Below are positions 58,658 through 64,000 of a stretch of 64,000 bases of DNA, piece after piece. The position numbers and the translations under genes are program-made. The stretch's first letter is position 1. Each line of letters opens with the position of its first letter. The notes beneath the pieces are model-generated. The model was not told where the DNA came from. It searched no databases and worked only from the letters and a program-made list of their open reading frames with translations. Source of the stretch: an uncultured Ruegeria sp. (GTDB taxonomy: Bacteria > Pseudomonadota > Alphaproteobacteria > Rhodobacterales > Rhodobacteraceae). The DNA lies in contig NZ_CANMFF010000014.1 of the NCBI RefSeq assembly GCF_947497005.1, positions 1-64,000 on the forward strand, written 5' to 3'.

Positions 58658-59728
58658 ATGCGCATTATCTTTGCCGCTATTCTCCTGGGCCTTGCCTATC
58701 TTCTATTCTGGCCCGTCCCCGTTGCGCCTGTTGCTGTTGAGATGCCGGACGATAGCGGGTTCACTGGGGATTTCGTTGAAAACACGGGGCTCGACGCAGC
58801 GCAGTTGATCCAACTGCCGGGGAAAGAGATTGGCCCTGAAGATATCGCGGTGATGCCTGATGGAACAGTCTACACAACCAGCCTGTCTGGCATCCTCTAC
58901 CGCATTGACGAGGCAGAACCGATTGAAGTCGACCAAATTGGCGGGCGTCCTTTGGGCCTTAGGGCAGGGCCGGATGGCGCGCTTTACATCGCTGACAGCT
59001 TTCGGGGTGTGATGCGTTGGTCTGGTCCGGGTTCGCTGGAAACCGTGGTGGCTGACATCGACGGTGCGCCGGTGATCTATGCCAACCAGCTGGATGTAGC
59101 ACGAGATGGCACGATCTTTTTCTCGAACTCCTCTGACAGGTTCGACCCTGAAACCATGGGTGGGACCAAGCCGACCTCGGTCCTGACCATTTGGGAACAG
59201 TCCGATACAGGCTATGTCGCCCGTCACACGCCCGACGGCCGCACTGAGAAGATCGCCGAGGGATTTGTTTATACCAACGGCGTCGCCCTTTCACCTGATG
59301 AAGATTTTCTGCTGATCGCGGAAACAGGTCGCGCGCGTGTGCACAAGCTTTGGCTGACCGGACAAAAAGCGGGACAGCAAGAAATCTTGCTGGAAAACCT
59401 GCCCGGCTATCCTGACAACCTTGAAGCACAGGGGGACGGCACTTATTGGATGGCCTTCGCCAGCCCCCGTGTGCCATCCGAGGCTCTGATGCCGTACCCC
59501 TTTCTACGCAAGGTCATCTGGCGGTTGGGCCCGACTGTGCGCCCCGCGCCGATCCATCGTGGCATGATGGTGCAGTTCGATGGCGATGGCACGATCCTGC
59601 GCACATTACAGGACCCACAAGGCCGCTTGGGTATCACAACAGGGGGCAAGGTCGCAGGCGATCAGTTCTATGTCATGACCCTCGACTCCCCTTGGTTCGG
59701 CCGGATGCCCATCAGCGATATGCCCTGA
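58658..59728 (+). CDS. SMP-30/gluconolactonase-like (strictosidine synthase-like) beta-propeller protein
   Basis: A 356-residue protein with an N-terminal hydrophobic anchor or signal (MRIIFAAILLGLAYLLFWPV) and a six-bladed propeller-like body. GPEDIAVMPDGTVYTTS (near 68), then LRAGPDGALYIADSFRG and TNGVALSPDEDFLLIAETGR, are typical of the SMP-30/strictosidine synthase superfamily. It should face the periplasm and may be a lactonase or esterase. AAAAAGGAG precedes the ATG. Confidence 0.8.
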   Translation: MRIIFAAILLGLAYLLFWPVPVAPVAVEMPDDSGFTGDFVENTGLDAAQLIQLPGKEIGPEDIAVMPDGTVYTTSLSGILYRIDEAEPIEVDQIGGRPLGLRAGPDGALYIADSFRGVMRWSGPGSLETVVADIDGAPVIYANQLDVARDGTIFFSNSSDRFDPETMGGTKPTSVLTIWEQSDTGYVARHTPDGRTEKIAEGFVYTNGVALSPDEDFLLIAETGRARVHKLWLTGQKAGQQEILLENLPGYPDNLEAQGDGTYWMAFASPRVPSEALMPYPFLRKVIWRLGPTVRPAPIHRGMMVQFDGDGTILRTLQDPQGRLGITTGGKVAGDQFYVMTLDSPWFGRMPISDMP

Positions 59729-59793
59729 CGTCGCAGTGGTATTGCGCAGCCCGTCCGGGCATGGTTACCGCAATTGAATTTCGGGAGGTCCCC

Positions 59794-60576
59794 ATGTCAC
59801 GCGTATCTGTCACCTACCAAGATCACGTTGCCCATGTCACTTTGACCCGAGGCGATAAGATGAATGCCTTGGATGACGCGATGATCAAGGCGCTGCTGTC
59901 CGCCGGGCAAGAGGTCGCCGCCTCGGACGCCCGCGCCGTGGTTTTGTCCGGTGAGGGCAAGAGCTTTTGCGCCGGGCTCGACATGGCAAGCTTCGCAAAG
60001 ATGGCGCATATGGACCCAACCGAATGGCTGATGACCCGCAGCCAAGAGGACGCCAACGAGATGCAGGAACTGGCCCTGATTTGGCGTCGTGTCCCAGTGC
60101 CGGTGATCTGCGCCATTCAGGGCGTGGCCTATGGTGGTGGCCTGCAGATCGCGCTGGGCGCGGATATCCGTATCGCGCACCCCGAGGCGAAGCTGGCCGT
60201 GATGGAAATGAAATGGGGCATTATCCCAGACATGGGCGGCATGGTTCTGTTGCCCCGACTGGTTCGCTCGGATGTGCTGCGCCTGCTGACCTACACAGCC
60301 CGCCCCATCGGTGCATCGCAAGCAGCCGATTGGGGTCTTGTTACGCAGCTGTCCGATGATCCGCTGACCGAAGCTCTGGCGATTGCCGAGAGTATCGCTG
60401 GCCAAAGCCCCTCGGCCATCCGTGCCGCCAAGCGCCTGATCGAAGTTGCTGAATCTCAGGGGCGTGCCGACGTTCTGATGGCGGAATCTGCTGAGCAAGT
60501 GGAACTAATTGGACAGCCTGATCAGATGGAAGTGGTTATGGCGCAAATGCAGGGCCGCAAGCCCGACTTCAAATGA
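59794..60576 (+). CDS. enoyl-CoA hydratase/isomerase (crotonase) family protein
   Basis: A 260-residue crotonase-fold protein. GEGKSFCAGLDMASF (near 53) and the oxyanion region GVAYGGGLQIALGADIRIA (near 110) are seen. The segment after AVMEMKWGIIPDMGG does not let me identify the exact reaction, which could be hydration, isomerisation or another acyl-CoA step. GGGAGGT lies eight bases before the ATG. It abuts the convergent DUF1992 gene with no gap. Confidence 0.87.
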   Translation: MSRVSVTYQDHVAHVTLTRGDKMNALDDAMIKALLSAGQEVAASDARAVVLSGEGKSFCAGLDMASFAKMAHMDPTEWLMTRSQEDANEMQELALIWRRVPVPVICAIQGVAYGGGLQIALGADIRIAHPEAKLAVMEMKWGIIPDMGGMVLLPRLVRSDVLRLLTYTARPIGASQAADWGLVTQLSDDPLTEALAIAESIAGQSPSAIRAAKRLIEVAESQGRADVLMAESAEQVELIGQPDQMEVVMAQMQGRKPDFK

Positions 60577-60915
60577 TCAACGCATAAAGGCCCGCCGCGC
60601 ATCGCGGGCCATGTTGTAGCGCATCTCCAGATCGGCAATCCGCGCCATTGCGGCCTTGCGGTCGGCTGGGTCAGTCAGGGCTGAATAATTTTGCCGCTCC
60701 GCGTCGAGCTGCTTTTTGATGTCGAACTCTTCTGGCAAGACACCGGCCTGCGCCATGATCCGGTGACCGGCGGCGATGGCCGGATCACTCATGGCCTCTG
60801 AGGATCGGTCGGGCAATGGTTGGCCTTCGCCGTCCAAACCCTGCAATTGACCCTCGGCCTGCGCTTTTTTGATCTGGCGTTCGACCAGTTTTCCCAAGGC
60901 TCCAAACATGTGCAT
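60577..60915 (-). CDS. DUF1992 family protein (DnaJ homologue subfamily C member 28-like domain)
   Basis: A 112-residue, highly charged helical protein. LVERQIKKAQAEGQLQGLDG (near 10) and GQPLPD are the family signature. Despite the family label there is no J-domain HPD motif, so it is not an Hsp70 co-chaperone by sequence. The function is unknown. AGGCGG is six bases before the ATG. Confidence 0.85.
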   Translation of the reverse strand: MHMFGALGKLVERQIKKAQAEGQLQGLDGEGQPLPDRSSEAMSDPAIAAGHRIMAQAGVLPEEFDIKKQLDAERQNYSALTDPADRKAAMARIADLEMRYNMARDARRAFMR

Positions 60916-60948
60916 ATCATACCGCCTGTGGTGTTCTGATGGAAGGGA

Positions 60949-62115
60949 TCACCGCACTCGGTTTGTCACCAGATAGGCGATACCTCCAGCCAGAAGCCCC
61001 CAGACCGCAGCCCCCATTCCAAAAACCGTGATGCCAGAGGCGGTGATGGCCAGCGTCAAAATGGCAGCCTCCCGCTCGGCTGGGACATCCAGCGCGGCGT
61101 GAATCGCGTTGGCCAGTACCCCGATCAGGGCAACCCCCGCCAGGGTGCCCATCAGCAGAGGGTCGGCAAGGGAGGCAAAGCTGGTGATCGCCACGGCAAA
61201 GATGCCGAAGAGGCAGTAGAACACGCCGCCCATGATCGCCGACCAGTAGCGTTGCGCTGGATCGGGGTGGCTATCCTCGTTCGAACACATCGCGGCGGTG
61301 ATGGCGGCCAGGCAGGTCGCAGGCGCTCCGAACGAGGCGGACAGAAGGCTCGCGCCGCCAACAGATGAAAACAGTTGGCCGGGAACCGGAGCGAAGCCAT
61401 AGCTGCGCATGACCGCGACACCGGGAATGTTCTGCGTCGCCATGGTGACAATGAACAGCGGTAGGCCGATCCCGAAGGCCGACGCGATCGAGAAGGACGG
61501 CATCGTCCAGACCGGTGCCGCAATCAGACGATCCGGCATCAGTTGCGCGTTGCCAGCGTTCAGCGACACAATAATGGCTGCCGCAACCACTGCGGCCGGG
61601 ACAGCGAACAAACGGTTGACCCGCCCGGCAAGGAACCATGTCAGGATCACAGGCAGTGCCTGCCACGGAATCTCCACCGCTGCCTTGAACGGCACGAGGC
61701 AAAGCGGCAAGAGAACACCCGCCAGCATCGCTTGCGCCAGTGTTGTCGGGATTGCAGCTGCCAGCCGTCCCAGCGGTTTCCACAGCCCGGCCAGAACAGT
61801 CAGTGCCCCGGCGCACAGAAATGCTCCGATTGCGCCAGAAAAGCCTTCGGCTGGGGCGGTGGAAACGGCCAGCAACGCAACCCCCGGGGTCGACCACGCC
61901 ACGCTGATGGGCATCTTGTACCAAAGGCTTAGAGCGATGGCCGCAAGCCCCATCGCGATTGCCGCGCTCATCAGACCCGACGCAGCCTGCGCCGGGGACG
62001 CAGCCATCGCATCCAGCCCCTGAAGAACGATGGGGAACGAGCTGAAGAATCCGACTATAGCTACAACCAACCCAGTTGAGACGGTCTGCATCGGAGGGAA
62101 ATGTCGCACCATCAT
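60949..62115 (-). CDS. benE: BenE family benzoate/H+ symporter-like transporter
   Basis: A 388-residue inner-membrane protein with about 11-12 hydrophobic segments. GFFSSFPIVLQGLDAM near 20 and SVAWSTPGVALL near 70 match BenE family landmarks. Members carry benzoate, but no benzoate-degradation genes lie nearby, so the substrate is an assumption. It lies downstream of valS on the same strand, after the valS terminator. Confidence 0.85.
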   Translation of the reverse strand: MMVRHFPPMQTVSTGLVVAIVGFFSSFPIVLQGLDAMAASPAQAASGLMSAAIAMGLAAIALSLWYKMPISVAWSTPGVALLAVSTAPAEGFSGAIGAFLCAGALTVLAGLWKPLGRLAAAIPTTLAQAMLAGVLLPLCLVPFKAAVEIPWQALPVILTWFLAGRVNRLFAVPAAVVAAAIIVSLNAGNAQLMPDRLIAAPVWTMPSFSIASAFGIGLPLFIVTMATQNIPGVAVMRSYGFAPVPGQLFSSVGGASLLSASFGAPATCLAAITAAMCSNEDSHPDPAQRYWSAIMGGVFYCLFGIFAVAITSFASLADPLLMGTLAGVALIGVLANAIHAALDVPAEREAAILTLAITASGITVFGMGAAVWGLLAGGIAYLVTNRVR

Positions 62116-62193
62116 GGCCTCAGAGGATTGTTTCGCAGAAGTGCTAACAAGTGCGGGGCGGCACGAACAAGGGGGAAAGTACTGAGCGCAAAG

Positions 62194-62231
62194 AAAAACC
62201 CCCCCGTCAGATGTGACCGAGGGGTGGGGTT
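62194..62231 (-). terminator. terminator after valS
   Basis: On the minus strand AACCCC (with a further CCCC run) pairs with a G7 run, followed by TTTTT (62194-62198). TCA/TGA gives an inner pair. It lies 25 bases after the valS stop codon. Confidence 0.75.
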
Positions 62232-62256
62232 CTGAGTATTTATGAAAAGACGAAAA

Positions 62257-64000
62257 TCAGGCGATTTCGGCCAGCCGGGCGAGGGCTTCGTTCAGTTTCG
62301 CCTCTTCTTCTTCACGTGCGGCAAGGTTGGCCTTGGCTTCGGCAACAACCTCTTCCGGGGCCGAAGCTACGAATTTGGGATTGTTCAGTCGCCCGCGCAG
62401 CCCGCCGAGTTCCTTGGCCAGCTTGCTCTTTGCTTTCTCCAAACGCTCCTTTTCAGCACCGATGTCGATGATATCCGCCAGCGGCAGGCCAAACGATGCG
62501 CCGGGGGCCGCAATCGAAATGGTGCCCTTGGGCAGTTCATCTGCTTTGGTCAGGCTGTCGATCCTTGCGAGACGCTTGATTAACGCCTCGTTGCGGTCCC
62601 AGGCGGCTTGGCCGTTGGCGTCGATCTCGGTCACCAGCATCGGCACATACAGGCCAGCCGGAACCCGCATCTGCGCGCGGGCCGAACGGGTGTTTTCGAT
62701 CACCGAAATTACCCAGTTCATCTCACGGTCCGCATCCGCGTCGATCAGGTCACCGGCGGCGTAGGTCGGCCAGTCGGCGTGGACGACCATCTTGGCGCGG
62801 CTGCCGGTCAGACCCCACAACTCTTCGGTGATGAAGGGCATGATCGGATGGAGCAGGACCATGCACTGATCCAGAACCCAGCGCATGGTGGCGCGGGTTT
62901 CGGCCTGTGCTTCGGCATCTTCGCCCTGCAGCAGTGGCTTGGAGAGCTCCACATACCAGTCGCATACCTTGCCCCAGACAAAGGCATAAAGCCCGTTTGC
63001 GGCATCGTTGAAGCGATAGTTTTCCAGCGCCGCATCAACTTCTTCGCGCACGCGGGCGGTTTCGCCGATGATCCAGCGGTTTACGGCGGCCTTGGGCTTC
63101 AGATCGGCCACATCCAGCTGCGGAACGGCGTCGGTGAAGACCTCGTTCATTTCGGCAAAACGGACGGCGTTCCACAGTTTCGTGCCGAAGTTGCGGTAGC
63201 CGGTGATGCGTTCGCGGGACAGTTTCAGCACACCGCCGATGGCGGCCATTGAGGCGTTGGTAAAGCGCAGCGCGTCGGCGCCGAATTCGTCCACAATCTC
63301 CAGCGGGTCGATGACATTGCCGGTGGTCTTGGACATCTTCTTGCCCTTCTCGTCGCGGACGAGCTGGTGCAGGTAGACAGTGTGGAACGGGATCTGATCG
63401 ACCACGGCCAGTTGCATCATCATCATCCGGGCGACCCAGAAGAACAGGATGTCGAAGCCGGTGATCAGAACGTCCGTGGGAAAGTAGCGCTCCAACTCCT
63501 CGGTTTGCTCAGGCCAGCCCAACGTGCCGATGGGCCAGAGGCCGGATGAGAACCAGGTGTCGAGGACGTCAGGGTCACGCCAAACCGGATATACCAGCTT
63601 GGTCGGATCTTGTTCGATTGCATACTGCGCAAGGCTTTCGGCGAATTGATGGATCGCTTCCTGCTTGTCGGCGACTTCGATGACGGTCGCGTGGCTCAGC
63701 GGGCTGGGAATGTTGGCGTTGTCATCAAGGAACTTTTCGGTAACGGCCTCAAGGCTGGGTGCACATTCCATGATATTGCCACGGTGCAGCATGCCACCTT
63801 CGTTCAGCAAGCGACCCATCTCGACGAGGTCGAGGCTTCCGTCATTGTCGTCGTCGATGAACTCTTCTGCTGACAGGTCGAGACCGTACCAAACCGGAAT
63901 TTGGTGTCCCCACCACAACTGGCGCGAGATGCACCAAGGCTCGATGTTTTCCAGCCAGTGGTAATAGGTTTTCTCGCCCGATTCAGGGATGATCTTGACC
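62257..64000 (-). CDS. valS: valine-tRNA ligase, C-terminal 580 residues (5' end beyond the window)
   Basis: The frame runs off the right edge; about 581 codons are visible of the roughly 900-1000 expected. ISRQLWWGHQIPVWYGLD lies near the edge, and the KMSKS loop reads KKMSKTTGNVIDP. The anticodon-binding region and a C-terminal coiled coil (EKERLEKAKSKLAKELGGL and onwards, which in ValS contacts tRNA) are present, so the 3' end is complete. The HIGH motif must lie outside the window. Confidence 0.97.
   Translation of the reverse strand, partial: VKIIPESGEKTYYHWLENIEPWCISRQLWWGHQIPVWYGLDLSAEEFIDDDNDGSLDLVEMGRLLNEGGMLHRGNIMECAPSLEAVTEKFLDDNANIPSPLSHATVIEVADKQEAIHQFAESLAQYAIEQDPTKLVYPVWRDPDVLDTWFSSGLWPIGTLGWPEQTEELERYFPTDVLITGFDILFFWVARMMMMQLAVVDQIPFHTVYLHQLVRDEKGKKMSKTTGNVIDPLEIVDEFGADALRFTNASMAAIGGVLKLSRERITGYRNFGTKLWNAVRFAEMNEVFTDAVPQLDVADLKPKAAVNRWIIGETARVREEVDAALENYRFNDAANGLYAFVWGKVCDWYVELSKPLLQGEDAEAQAETRATMRWVLDQCMVLLHPIMPFITEELWGLTGSRAKMVVHADWPTYAAGDLIDADADREMNWVISVIENTRSARAQMRVPAGLYVPMLVTEIDANGQAAWDRNEALIKRLARIDSLTKADELPKGTISIAAPGASFGLPLADIIDIGAEKERLEKAKSKLAKELGGLRGRLNNPKFVASAPEEVVAEAKANLAAREEEEAKLNEALARLAEIA

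Noticed and set aside
1..64000. CRISPR arrays, prophage, insertion sequences or biosynthetic clusters
   Set aside because: I saw no regularly spaced repeats, integrases, transposases, phage structural genes or megasynthases.

Overview
The window is a chromosomal segment of an alphaproteobacterium, most likely a marine Rhodobacteraceae (Roseobacter group, Ruegeria/Phaeobacter-like). This is inferred from gene content and order: a Flp/Tad pilus locus with GAVTVDWVV-type pilins, the ctaC-ctaB-small ORF-ctaG-ctaE oxidase cluster, the lysC-ptsP pair, a zwf-edd-eda Entner-Doudoroff operon, and a dispersed hairpin repeat of a kind I remember from these genomes. It is moderately GC-rich, gene-dense and mostly housekeeping. 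I see no rRNA, tRNA, CRISPR array, prophage, insertion sequence or replication origin.

Layout. 0-2.3 kb (+): chorismate mutase, folD and a membrane-anchored LytTR regulator. 2.3-5.4 kb (-): the PdeM phosphoesterase and Lhr-type helicase of the ligase-associated DNA repair set; their ligase and exonuclease partners are not here. 5.4-18 kb (-): a Tad pilus locus with two Flp pilins, RcpC/CpaB, RcpA secretin, an OmpA-like lipoprotein, TadZ, TadA, TadB, TadC, two TPR lipoproteins, the prepilin peptidase and an AAA ATPase. Hairpins split it into several transcription units. 18.3-26.2 kb: a lytic transglycosylase, CoA-transferase subunits, topA, dprA and tldD. 26.4-30 kb (+): aa3-type cytochrome c oxidase subunits II and III with heme and copper assembly factors. 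30-34 kb (+): SURF1, thrC, an M16 protease and a GNAT enzyme, joined by stop/start overlaps.

34-48.4 kb is mixed and holds the least familiar material: a metallo-beta-lactamase-fold hydrolase, a GlcD-like flavoprotein, a fasciclin protein, apt, an orphan ribbon-helix-helix protein with a palindrome in front of it, a LysE exporter, a tiny secreted cysteine-rich peptide coupled to an unknown membrane-anchored protein, a frameshifted alpha/beta hydrolase, mtnP, a SulP transporter, a flavin reductase, an EcsC protein, a NUDIX protein and an SDR. 48.5-52 kb: aspartate kinase and PTS-Ntr enzyme I. 52-56 kb: zwf-edd-eda behind a LacI-type operator-like palindrome. 56-64 kb: two aminotransferases, an SMP-30-like protein, a crotonase, a DUF1992 protein, a BenE transporter and the C-terminal part of valS, which runs off the right edge.

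The points most worth a second look are the 45-aa Cys-rich peptide and its partner (38.9-39.7 kb), the structured intergenic repeat in four modules, the RHH gene with its palindrome, the frameshift that removes the catalytic histidine of a hydrolase, the FNR-type box between tldD and ctaC, and the palindrome before zwf. I found no complete novel defence or biosynthetic system.
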